A stretch of 64,000 bases of DNA from Anaerolineales bacterium. Lineage in GTDB: Bacteria; Chloroflexota; Anaerolineae; Anaerolineales; UBA4823. Numbering within the stretch: position 1 is the stretch's first letter; the number at the start of each line of letters is the position of its first letter. This document shows positions 27,315 through 35,264 of the stretch, in pieces. The notes below the pieces were generated by a model, which was given only the letters and a program-made list of their open reading frames with translations, did no database searches and was not told the origin of the DNA. The stretch covers positions 1-64,000 of the forward strand of contig JAFGBV010000037.1 in the NCBI GenBank assembly GCA_016932955.1. The letters are read 5' to 3'. Both the position numbers and the translations under genes were made by a program.

Positions 27315-28622
27315 ATGGCAAAGAAAAACTTTTTATGGACTCTGATGGCAGGTTTGATGGTTCTCTCGATGATCCTGACCGCCTGCAATGGTGGAGCTAC
27401 GGCAACGACCGAGCCCGAGACCGAGGAAACAGAAGAACCGGCTGTAGCCAAAGAGGTTGAGGTGTTCTCCTGGTGGACCGGCGGCGGCGAGGCAGCAGGG
27501 CTGGAGGCGATGATTGCTATCTTCAGTGCCAAGTACCCAGATATCACATTCATCAATGCTGCAGTAGCAGGTGGCGCAGGCACCAATGCCCGCGCAGTGC
27601 TGGCTACCCGGCTGCAGGCTAATGATCCGCCCGATAGCTGGCAGGGACATGCTGGCCAGGAGCTGATCGGCACTTATGTGGCTGCCAATCAGCTCGAAGA
27701 CCTGACCTTCCTATATGAAGAGGAGGGCTGGATGGATGTGATGCCTGAAACACTGATCCCCCTGATCTCGCAGGATGGCAAGATCTATTCCGTGCCGGTC
27801 AATATTCACCGCGCCAATGTTCTCTGGTACAACCCGAGTATCCTGAGCGCCAACGGTATCGAAGTGCCGACAACCCTGGATGATTGGTTTGCTGCTATGG
27901 ATACCCTCCAGGCTGCTGGTGTGATCCCGTTGGCCATGGGCGAGCAGTGGACGGCGATGCACTTGTTCGAGACGATCCTGCTTGCTTCCTTAGGCGCCGA
28001 AAAGTACAACGGCCTGTGGAGCGGCGCGACGGATTGGGGCGGCGCCGATGTGAAGGCTGCCCTGGATGCCTATAAGAAGACCTTGACCTATGTCAACTCG
28101 GATGCCGCCTCCTTGTCCTGGCAGGATGCCGCCCAACTGGTTGTGGATGGCAAGGCAGCCTTCAACGTGATGGGTGACTGGGCAGAAGGTTTCTTCCGCG
28201 AACTGGGCAAGGCCCCGAATACCGATTACGGCTGGGCTGCTGTTCCGGGGACGGGCGGCAACTTCCAGTTCCTCTCCGATAGCTTCGTTCTGGCAGTAGG
28301 CGCCCCGGACCGCGAAGCGGCGATCGCCTGGCTACGCATCTGCGGCTCAAAGGAAGGCCAGGATGCTTTCAACCCGGTGAAGGGCTCCATCCCGGCCCGC
28401 AGCGATGCCGATCGCGCACTGTATGGTGTATACTTACAGTCTGCTATGGATGATTGGGCGAGCAATACGGTTGTCGGCAGCCTGACCCATGGTGTAGTAG
28501 CCAACGACTCCTGGAAGTCGACCATTGATACCGCCCTGGGCTTATTCCTGCAGAGCGGCGATGTGGATGCCTTCCAGACCGCACTTGTGGCAGCCTGCAA
28601 GGACTCTGGTCCCTGCGAATAA
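27315..28622 (+). CDS. ABC sugar importer, solute-binding lipoprotein (family 1)
   Basis: A 435-residue extracellular binding protein. A lipoprotein signal peptide ends in lipobox LTAC (Cys23), followed by an acidic Thr/Glu linker. The mature part (EVFSWWTGGGEAAGLEAMIAIF onward, with later GKIYSVPVNIHRANVLWYN and MGDWAEGFF) is typical of family 1 carbohydrate-binding proteins of CUT1 systems. It precedes two permease genes. AGGAG lies 9 nt upstream of the ATG. The actual sugar cannot be told from sequence. A hairpin after its stop codon probably favours high expression over the permeases. Confidence 0.95.
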   Translation: MAKKNFLWTLMAGLMVLSMILTACNGGATATTEPETEETEEPAVAKEVEVFSWWTGGGEAAGLEAMIAIFSAKYPDITFINAAVAGGAGTNARAVLATRLQANDPPDSWQGHAGQELIGTYVAANQLEDLTFLYEEEGWMDVMPETLIPLISQDGKIYSVPVNIHRANVLWYNPSILSANGIEVPTTLDDWFAAMDTLQAAGVIPLAMGEQWTAMHLFETILLASLGAEKYNGLWSGATDWGGADVKAALDAYKKTLTYVNSDAASLSWQDAAQLVVDGKAAFNVMGDWAEGFFRELGKAPNTDYGWAAVPGTGGNFQFLSDSFVLAVGAPDREAAIAWLRICGSKEGQDAFNPVKGSIPARSDADRALYGVYLQSAMDDWASNTVVGSLTHGVVANDSWKSTIDTALGLFLQSGDVDAFQTALVAACKDSGPCE

Positions 28623-28636
28623 TCCAATCTGATCTC

Positions 28637-28669
28637 TGGTACTGCGGGAGGAAAACTCCCGCAGTACCA
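28637..28669 (+). other. Intercistronic hairpin between binding protein and permeases
   Basis: A perfect 14-bp stem (TGGTACTGCGGGAG at 28637-28650 with CTCCCGCAGTACCA at 28656-28669) closes a GAAAA loop. No T-run follows, so it is more likely an mRNA-stabilising or partly attenuating element than a full terminator. Such elements commonly make binding protein more abundant than permease. Confidence 0.8.
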
Positions 28670-28685
28670 CCCCAGAGGCAGGCTC

Positions 28686-29573
28686 ATGACAAAGAACAAG
28701 GATACAATCCTTTCCATTGCGCTGGTGTCGCCTTCCATCCTGGCAGTCGCCATTTTTATTTACGGCTTCATCGGCTGGTCAGCCAGGGTTTCGCTCACAC
28801 AGTGGAAGGGGTTGCTGCCCAACTTTGCGTGGGCGGGTTTCCAGAACTACATTGATCTATTCAAAGACCCGCGTTTCCATGTCGATATCCGCAACACTGT
28901 GATCTTCACAGTGATCTTTGTGGCAGGATCATTAATCCTGGGATTGTTCATGGCTGTGCTATTGGATCAGAACCTGCCTGCAGAAGGCTTCTTCCGCAAC
29001 TTGTTCCTGTTCCCAATGGCAATCTCTTTCATCGTGACTGGTGTGGTGTGGCGCTGGTTGATGAACCCGGCAATGGGAGACCGCATCAGCGGGTTCAATC
29101 TGCTATTCCACACACTGAAACTCGATTTCCTGATCAACCAATGGCACACAACGCCAAACTGGGGGATCGCTGCCATCGCCCTGGCGGCGATCTGGCAAAT
29201 GTCGGGCTATACCATGGCCCTCTATCTTGGAGGGCTGCGCAGTATCCCCGAAGAGCTGCGCGAAGCGGCGCGCGTGGACGGCGCAAGCGAAATCCAAATC
29301 TATACCAATATCGTGCTGCCCATGCTGCGTCCGGTAACGCTTTCTGCCATGATCATTCTAGGTCATATTTCCCTCAAGGTGTTCGATCTGATCGTGGCGG
29401 TGGCGGGAAAGCAGCTGCCCCTGGACGTGCCGGCGGTTTACATGTGGCAAACCACCTTTGATGGCTTATTCTACTGGCGGGGAGCGGCGATCGGCATTAT
29501 CTTGCTGCTTAGCGTTGCTGTTCTTATCATTCCCTATCTCATTTTTACATTGCGCAGTGAGGCAGAGATATGA
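28686..29573 (+). CDS. ABC sugar importer permease (MalF-like)
   Basis: A 295-residue inner membrane permease with six predicted helices. The EAA loop (EELREAARVDGASEIQIYTNIVLPMLRP, near residues 187-215) contacts the ATPase. The order binding protein, MalF-like, MalG-like is the standard CUT1 operon. The ATG has AGAGG upstream and the gene overlaps the next permease by 4 bp (ATGA). No ATPase gene is adjacent. Confidence 0.94.
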   Translation: MTKNKDTILSIALVSPSILAVAIFIYGFIGWSARVSLTQWKGLLPNFAWAGFQNYIDLFKDPRFHVDIRNTVIFTVIFVAGSLILGLFMAVLLDQNLPAEGFFRNLFLFPMAISFIVTGVVWRWLMNPAMGDRISGFNLLFHTLKLDFLINQWHTTPNWGIAAIALAAIWQMSGYTMALYLGGLRSIPEELREAARVDGASEIQIYTNIVLPMLRPVTLSAMIILGHISLKVFDLIVAVAGKQLPLDVPAVYMWQTTFDGLFYWRGAAIGIILLLSVAVLIIPYLIFTLRSEAEI

Positions 29574-30424
29574 CCAGTATCACCACCCCGCGCCCAACTT
29601 ATCGAAGCCACAGGCTGCGATGGAAGCACCTGCTGCTCATCCCGTTGATCCTCCTGTCGATCTTTTATTTGATCCCCCTCTATCTGATGCTGGCTACGGG
29701 CTTCAAGGCATTTGAAGAAGTGAGCCTGCAGACGATGTGGAACTTGCCCAGCAGCATCCACTTCGACAACTTTATTGCCGCGTTTGAGAAGCTATCCCCT
29801 CATTTATGGAACAGCTTCAATATGGTGATTCCTGCAGCGGTGATCTCCTCCATAGTCGGCTCGATCAATGGTTTCGTGCTGGCAAAGTGGAAATTCCGTG
29901 GTGCGGACCTGATCTTCCCATTGATCCTGTTCGGGATGTTCATCCCTTACCAGAGTATTCTGATCCCGCTGGTGGAGTTCATGCGCAATGTGGGCTTGCA
30001 GGGCAGCCTGGCGGGTTTGGTGTTAGCGCATGTGATCTATGGCATCCCCATCACAACCCTGACCTTCCGCAATTATTATGCCAGCATCCCCAAGGAACTG
30101 GTAGAGGCCTCACGCATGGATGGCGCAGGGCTCTTGGGCGTTTACTGGCACATCTTGCTGCCCAACTCGCTCCCGGCATTTGTGGTGGTGCTGATCTGGC
30201 AGTTCACCTCGGCGTGGAACGATTTCTTGTTCGCAGTCGCCCTCACCAGCTCGCAAAACTGGCCGATCACGGTGGCACTGAACAATATGGCTGGCAGCCA
30301 GATCATTGCCTGGAACATCCAGATGGCGGGTTCTTTCCTGGCAGCAGTACCGACATTATTGGTTTATATTTTCCTGGGGCGCTACTTCCTGCGTGGTCTG
30401 ATGGCAGGCGCTCTGAAAGGATAA
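29570..30424 (+). CDS. ABC sugar importer permease (MalG-like)
   Basis: A 284-residue permease with six helices and the EAA loop KELVEASRMDGAGLLGVYWHILLPN (about 175-200). It forms the second half of the translocation channel with the preceding MalF-like protein. Its start overlaps the upstream stop codon, implying coupled translation. It is the last gene of the operon; two hairpins follow. The missing ATPase is probably a shared MsmX-type protein encoded elsewhere. Confidence 0.94.
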   Translation: MTSITTPRPTYRSHRLRWKHLLLIPLILLSIFYLIPLYLMLATGFKAFEEVSLQTMWNLPSSIHFDNFIAAFEKLSPHLWNSFNMVIPAAVISSIVGSINGFVLAKWKFRGADLIFPLILFGMFIPYQSILIPLVEFMRNVGLQGSLAGLVLAHVIYGIPITTLTFRNYYASIPKELVEASRMDGAGLLGVYWHILLPNSLPAFVVVLIWQFTSAWNDFLFAVALTSSQNWPITVALNNMAGSQIIAWNIQMAGSFLAAVPTLLVYIFLGRYFLRGLMAGALKG

Positions 30425-30474
30425 ACAATCAGCTCTCCTGATCTCCTCTGGATAGCGGGATTGAAGGGTGAAAA

Positions 30475-30517
30475 GAGATGGTCAATGGGGTTGTCGCCCA
30501 CTGACCATCTCAATTTT
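30475..30517 (+). terminator. First terminator of the sugar importer operon
   Basis: A 10-bp stem (GAGATGGTCA at 30475-30484, TGACCATCTC at 30502-30511) is extended internally by TGGG/CCCA across one mismatch, then followed by AATTTTA. It starts 50 bp after the last permease stop. Confidence 0.65.
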
Positions 30518-30522
30518 AAGTA

Positions 30523-30572
30523 AAACACCTATCCGAAACTCACGAGATGTTTTCGGATAGGTGTTTATTTTT
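30523..30572. terminator. Bidirectional terminator between convergent genes
   Basis: A perfect 16-bp stem (AAACACCTATCCGAAA at 30523-30538 with TTTCGGATAGGTGTTT at 30551-30566) has a 12-nt loop and is followed on the plus strand by ATTTTT. A and T tracts in the stem allow function on both strands, for the importer operon and for the convergent repeat-protein gene ending at 30577. Confidence 0.85.
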
Positions 30573-30576
30573 ATGA

Positions 30577-32904
30577 CTATTTGATTACCAGTGGCAATGA
30601 AGTTCTTATCGTAGCATCTACGCCGCCAGTGGCATAGAGCAGATCGCCGATGGTGGTATTGTAATAGGCGATGACCGGAAAACCAGAGGGCAGCACGCCG
30701 ATCGATGAATATTGACCAGCATCACCTGTAGAAACCACATTGGAGATGCGCCAGGTATTGCCATTAAAATACGCATACTTCAAGGTAACCTTGAAGTTGT
30801 CGTAATAGCTGATGTGTGGGGTGCCATCCGGCGCCAGCACCAGCGAAGGGGAATAACCGCTGGCTGTATCAACCGTGAAAAGCACCCACTTTTCACCATC
30901 CCAAGAAGCATACTTCAGATCATCCTTGTCATCATCAAAGTAAGCAATCCGTGGTTGGTCATCAGCATCCAGGGCGATGGAGGTGTAGAAACCTACCTCG
31001 GGGTTGTTATCTACAACGCGGATAACAAATTTCGTGCCATCCCAAAAGGCATACAGCAGACGACCAATGGTGCTGTCAAAATATGAGAAGTGCGGGCGAT
31101 TGGTGCTGTCCAACTGCATGGACAGGTATTCACCCACCACATTGTCGCTGGCATCGACTGTCATCTGCACCCAGTTGGTACCGGACCAGTAAATATATTT
31201 CACATTCCCATTCTTATCATCCGTATAGGCAATGTGGCTATTGCCACTGCTATCGATATCAATGGCAGAGTACAACCCCATCTGGGCACCCAAGTTCATG
31301 TTGATGACCACCCAGCTAGCCCCATTCCAGTAGGCATACTTCAGCGTGCGCGCAGACAGATCGTAATAAGTGATCCGCGGGCTATTGGTGGAGTCCAGGA
31401 CAATGGAGGGGTTGACACCAACTTCACCATTGAAGTCAACCGTTTGAACAGCCCAGGCGCTTCCCGTCCATGTGGCATATTTGAGATCATCGTGGGTGTC
31501 ATCGAAATAGGCAATATGGGGCACGCCGGTGCTGGTCAGCGCCATATCGTTATAGGCACCTACATCCGCCGATTCAGCAATGGCTGTGGTCGTCCAGGTT
31601 GTCCCGGAATAGACTGCATAGTTAAACAGCCCTTCGCCAGCATCAAAATATACAATGCGCGGATTATCGCTGTCATTGATCGCCAGAGATGTGTACCAGC
31701 CCACCATGCCATCAGTAGCTACTTCGTACACTTTCCAGTTGCTGCCAGTATATTCCGCATAACGCAAATTGCCTTCATCAGCATCGAAGTAGCTGATGCG
31801 GGGGAGGTGCGCGCTATTGAAAGCCAGGGAGGAGTATAAGCCCACTGAGGAATCAGCGTCGGCAGTCTGAATGGTCCACTCATTTCCGGTGTAGCGCGCA
31901 TATTTCAAGCTAGCCTCACCCTGGTCATAGTAACTGATAGAGGGCCGCTGGTTATTCCCAATCGCGATGGAAGGGTATAAACCGGTATTGCCGGTCTGGT
32001 CGACATTGGTGATCTGCCACTTGGTGCCATCCCATTTGGCGTACGCCAGATCCTGGGCAGTGGCACCTCGGTAATAGGCAATATGAGGCGTGCCGGCGCT
32101 ATCGACCGCCAGGGAGCAATTCAGACCTGCATCGCCGGAAGTATCGACAAGCTGGTACTGCCACCCGCCTAGAATCTGGCGTACATAGCGCAGCTCTTGT
32201 TCGTCGGAGTCGTAATAGCTGATATGCACGTTCCCGGCAGAATCGATAGCGATCGAGGTATACAACCCATAACCGGTGAGATCAGATTCTGCCGCGAGGG
32301 CGCCATCGGCATTGGCGGGCAACTCGTTCACAATAGTCCGCCAGGGGCGCTGGTTGGCGCTCCGTCCAGTCTCAAAGGGCGTTTGCTCGATAACGGCATC
32401 TTGGGAGATGAAAACGTCCTCTCCAGCAGGCGCGGCCATCGTAGAAATGACCCAATCGCTGCCGTTATAGTAAGCATACTTTAACACGCCATTTTGTGAG
32501 TCATAATAGCTGATGTGTGGGCGATCGCTGGGATCTAGCGCAAGCGAGGCGAACAATCCTACCCCGGGTGTGTCATCAACGGTTTCTACAACCCAGCTTG
32601 TGCCGTTGTAATAGGCATAATAGAGATAGTCTCCGCCAAAGACAACATGAGGCTGGTTTTCAGAGTCCAGGCGCAGTGTGCGGTCTGTCATCATACTGAG
32701 CAGCGGAGGCGCATCAACCGGCTGGTGGGTGAATGGACGAGACTGGATGCCATCTTCAACAACGGGTGCTTGAGGCACAGCCCCCAGGGCAGTGGTGGTG
32801 AAAACCGCCAGCAGGAGCACAATGCTCAAAAAAGTGAATGCCCGGCGATGGCTCTTCTTGAGAGGCAGGCGTGGCCTGGGCAAATTGTTTTCAGATAGGG
32901 TCAT
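30577..32904 (-). CDS. Secreted protein of about fourteen 47-residue repeats
   Basis: A 775-residue exported protein of unknown function. Residues about 18-43 form a hydrophobic signal after a basic stretch (KKSHRRAFTFLSIVLLL), cleaved or retained near ALGA. The rest consists of about fourteen imperfect repeats of some 47 residues, each of the form GxYxSLALDSxxxPHISYYD, then LKYAxYxGxxWxxxTVD. One insert of about 45 residues separates repeats 2 and 3, and the last repeat is truncated. The repeat length fits beta-propeller blades, and fourteen could make two seven-bladed propellers. The end SLPLVIK recalls termini I associate with secreted Anaerolineae proteins. AAGGAG lies 9 nt before the ATG. 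Confidence 0.85.
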   Translation of the reverse strand: MTLSENNLPRPRLPLKKSHRRAFTFLSIVLLLAVFTTTALGAVPQAPVVEDGIQSRPFTHQPVDAPPLLSMMTDRTLRLDSENQPHVVFGGDYLYYAYYNGTSWVVETVDDTPGVGLFASLALDPSDRPHISYYDSQNGVLKYAYYNGSDWVISTMAAPAGEDVFISQDAVIEQTPFETGRSANQRPWRTIVNELPANADGALAAESDLTGYGLYTSIAIDSAGNVHISYYDSDEQELRYVRQILGGWQYQLVDTSGDAGLNCSLAVDSAGTPHIAYYRGATAQDLAYAKWDGTKWQITNVDQTGNTGLYPSIAIGNNQRPSISYYDQGEASLKYARYTGNEWTIQTADADSSVGLYSSLAFNSAHLPRISYFDADEGNLRYAEYTGSNWKVYEVATDGMVGWYTSLAINDSDNPRIVYFDAGEGLFNYAVYSGTTWTTTAIAESADVGAYNDMALTSTGVPHIAYFDDTHDDLKYATWTGSAWAVQTVDFNGEVGVNPSIVLDSTNSPRITYYDLSARTLKYAYWNGASWVVINMNLGAQMGLYSAIDIDSSGNSHIAYTDDKNGNVKYIYWSGTNWVQMTVDASDNVVGEYLSMQLDSTNRPHFSYFDSTIGRLLYAFWDGTKFVIRVVDNNPEVGFYTSIALDADDQPRIAYFDDDKDDLKYASWDGEKWVLFTVDTASGYSPSLVLAPDGTPHISYYDNFKVTLKYAYFNGNTWRISNVVSTGDAGQYSSIGVLPSGFPVIAYYNTTIGDLLYATGGVDATIRTSLPLVIK

Positions 32905-33172
32905 GGTGTTTTACTCCTTATTCATATCGTGACAATTGGTCATTCTACCAGATTTTATGTCTCATTGGGAATCACTAAACCCCAAGGCTGAAGAGAACCG
33001 GCTGCGGTAAAGGAGTACGCTCGAGCGCCGGCAGGTGAGAATGCCAGTGTTGTGCATGCGTACAGGACGGTAGAAACCAGTGAATAGTTCCCGCTGCATA
33101 GGGGTGAAACCAGCAGAGATTTAAGGCGTATAATTAACGATGGTATGATACACAATCGAGGGAACAGCAGGC

Positions 33173-34447
33173 ATGGCAAAGTTCAAGGATATCGCTTCCA
33201 TCTGGAATAACATTCGTGAGGTCGATCTGCGCCCGCTTCGAGACGCGGCTTTGGCCCAGGTGAGGATTGCCCTGATTGGTGAGATGGGCGTGGGCAGGCA
33301 TACGTTGGCGGCGCAGCTGCGCAAAGATCCAGCCCGTGAAGGTGTATATTCTCAATCGCCCCTGCTAATTGCCACACTCGACGAAGCGCCAAAAGCAGCG
33401 GGTGCAGACCTGATCATTTTGATGGTTGATGCCACACATCAGGATTATGCGCGGGAACAACAACTGGCTTCGCAATGGTCGGACTCAGGGAAAAAAGTAG
33501 TAGTATTCTGCAACAAGTATGATCTGCTGCAGGGCGGGCAGGTTCTGGGACAATGGGTCGGTTGGGCTGTGGAAAAGGTCTTATACGGCTCAGTCACCGA
33601 TGCGCAATACTTGCAGCGAGAATTGGTCCCAGCCGTATTGGAGCTGCTGCCCGAACAGCACCTCTCCCTGGGCAGGCATTTCCCACTCTTCCGCCTGCCT
33701 ATTGCCCGGCAATTGATCAGCGAGACATGCTTTTCCAATACCGCCTATGCGGTCAGCACGGGAATTGCCGAGGTGGTGCCAGCATTGGATCTGCCGCTCA
33801 ACGTAACGGACCTGATTGTATTAACCAAGTCGCAGGCATTCCTGGCCTATAAACTGGGGTTGTTGCTGGGTTTCTCCACCCGCTGGCAGGATTATGTGGG
33901 GGAGTTTGGCAGCGTGATTGGAGGGGGCTTCCTCTGGCGGCAGTTGGCCCGTTCCCTGGTAGGATTAATCCCGGTCTGGGGAATTGTGCCCAAGGTGGCA
34001 GTCTCGTACGCAGGCACTTTTGTGGTGGGCCATGCCATTTTGCAGTGGTATCTCACCGGGAGGCACCTCTCGCCGAAACAATTGCACTCTCTCTATTTGC
34101 AGGCATTTGCGCGCGGCAAAGATGCGGCTATGCGCATGTTACAAAAGGTACCCCGCCCCCGCTTGGGTAAGAAAAAGCAAGCCGTGCTGCCCGCTGGTCA
34201 AGAAGCACAGCAGCTTCCAGAAGGCACGGTGGAGGCTACCCCGCAGGGCGAAAGCGCCGCTTTGCTAAAAGGAGAGCCAATTGCAACTGTGACAAAACCA
34301 GCTCCGAAAGAGAAAAGGAAGTTGTTTGCGCAGCGCAGGAAGAAGGAAAAACCTTCTCCTGCACAAAAGATTTGTGCGCAGTGTGGCAGACCCAATGCAG
34401 AAGATGCCAGCTTTTGCCAGTTTTGCGGCATCCGTTTGACGAATTAG
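33173..34447 (+). CDS. GTPase-like protein with DUF697-like membrane region and zinc ribbon
   Basis: A 424-residue protein in three parts. Residues about 28-170 look like a small G domain: VRIALIGEMGVGRHT (P-loop with Arg42 in place of the usual Lys), DLIILMVDAT and the G4 motif NKYD (114-117). Residues about 200-320 (TGIAEVVPALDLPLNVTDLIVLTKSQ) resemble the DUF697 hydrophobic domain found in GTPases such as YcjF relatives. After a Lys/Pro-rich linker the C-terminus is a zinc ribbon with two CxxC pairs (CAQC, CQFC). It lies 57 bp before an FHA gene in the same direction, suggesting joint function in signalling or membrane stress. Confidence 0.75.
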   Translation: MAKFKDIASIWNNIREVDLRPLRDAALAQVRIALIGEMGVGRHTLAAQLRKDPAREGVYSQSPLLIATLDEAPKAAGADLIILMVDATHQDYAREQQLASQWSDSGKKVVVFCNKYDLLQGGQVLGQWVGWAVEKVLYGSVTDAQYLQRELVPAVLELLPEQHLSLGRHFPLFRLPIARQLISETCFSNTAYAVSTGIAEVVPALDLPLNVTDLIVLTKSQAFLAYKLGLLLGFSTRWQDYVGEFGSVIGGGFLWRQLARSLVGLIPVWGIVPKVAVSYAGTFVVGHAILQWYLTGRHLSPKQLHSLYLQAFARGKDAAMRMLQKVPRPRLGKKKQAVLPAGQEAQQLPEGTVEATPQGESAALLKGEPIATVTKPAPKEKRKLFAQRRKKEKPSPAQKICAQCGRPNAEDASFCQFCGIRLTN

Positions 34448-34504
34448 GGGAATGACAGTAAACTAATAAAAATCCTGATCGCAGGGACGCTTAGGAGGAC
34501 CGAT

Positions 34505-35176
34505 ATGACTTCACCTTCATTTCGCCTGGTTATGCGTACAGGCCCAACCCCCGGACAAACTTATGATCTGGTAAAAAATGATATTTATATTGGGCGGGAT
34601 ATTACCAACGATATTGTGATCAACGATTCCGAGATCTCGCGCCGCCACTCACGCCTGCTCTTCCAGGCAGGCAGGTACACCATCCAGGATGTAGGCTCGA
34701 CCAACGGCACTTTCGTCAATGGCCAGCGGCTGATGGGTCCGCATGTGCTGGGCGTGGGCGAAGTGGTCATGCTTGGTGAGAATGTGAGTCTGTCGTTTGA
34801 GAGCGTAGGCTTTGATCCCAATGCCACTGTGGTCGGCTCGGCGCCCCAGGCAGGCGTCCCCGCGCCGCAGGGCTTCGCCCCACCCCCAGCCCAACCGGGC
34901 TTCGCCCCACCCTCGGCTCAACCGGGCTTCGCCCCACCCCCGGCTCAACCAGCCTACGCCCCGGCGCCCGTTTACGCCGGGCAGGTGCCTGCCGGACCAG
35001 AAGAAGCTATGCCCCCTGCGCCTATGCCAAAGAAGGGCGGAACGAATACCTGGATTCTGGCTGGATGCGGTTGCCTCTTCCTGGTTGTAATTGCGTGTGT
35101 GATTGCTGCTTTTTTGATCGACTACTTTAATTATTGGTGCACCTTATTTGGCTTTATCATCCCAGGGTGCCCATAG
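34505..35176 (+). CDS. FHA-domain protein with Pro-rich linker and C-terminal membrane anchor
   Basis: A 223-residue protein. Residues about 5-100 form an FHA domain, which binds phosphothreonine peptides, with IGRD, SEISRRHSRL and DVGSTNGTFVNGQRL all intact. A linker of near-identical GFAPPPAQP repeats follows. A single hydrophobic helix (about 184-208, ILAGCGCLFLVVIACVIAAFLI) anchors the C-terminus, which contains several Cys. No Ser/Thr kinase is next to it. The start has GGAGG upstream (aggaggaccgat). It probably shares a transcript with the GTPase-like gene. Confidence 0.93.
   Translation: MTSPSFRLVMRTGPTPGQTYDLVKNDIYIGRDITNDIVINDSEISRRHSRLLFQAGRYTIQDVGSTNGTFVNGQRLMGPHVLGVGEVVMLGENVSLSFESVGFDPNATVVGSAPQAGVPAPQGFAPPPAQPGFAPPSAQPGFAPPPAQPAYAPAPVYAGQVPAGPEEAMPPAPMPKKGGTNTWILAGCGCLFLVVIACVIAAFLIDYFNYWCTLFGFIIPGCP
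34871..34951 (+). repeat. Three 27-bp tandem repeats in the FHA gene
   Basis: Units at 34871-34897, 34898-34924 and 34925-34951 differ at only a few positions and encode GFAPPPAQP (second copy GFAPPSAQP). A partial fourth copy follows. The low divergence suggests recent slippage expansion. Confidence 0.92.
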
Positions 35177-35217
35177 GGGAAATTCCACAAAACCGTTGCT
35201 TGTACATAAGGCTACAT

Positions 35218-35262
35218 GGGCAGCGATTCTGGTGCGACAATTGCCCTAATCGCTGCCTTTCG
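35218..35262 (+). terminator. Terminator after the FHA gene
   Basis: A 10-bp stem (GGCAGCGATT at 35219-35228, AATCGCTGCC at 35248-35257) is followed by TTTCG, a short T tract. It lies between the plus-strand FHA gene and the convergent peptidase gene. Confidence 0.55.
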
Positions 35263-35264
35263 TC

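Noticed and set aside
34871..34951. Repeat array considered as CRISPR-like
   Set aside because: Units are contiguous in-frame coding repeats without spacers.
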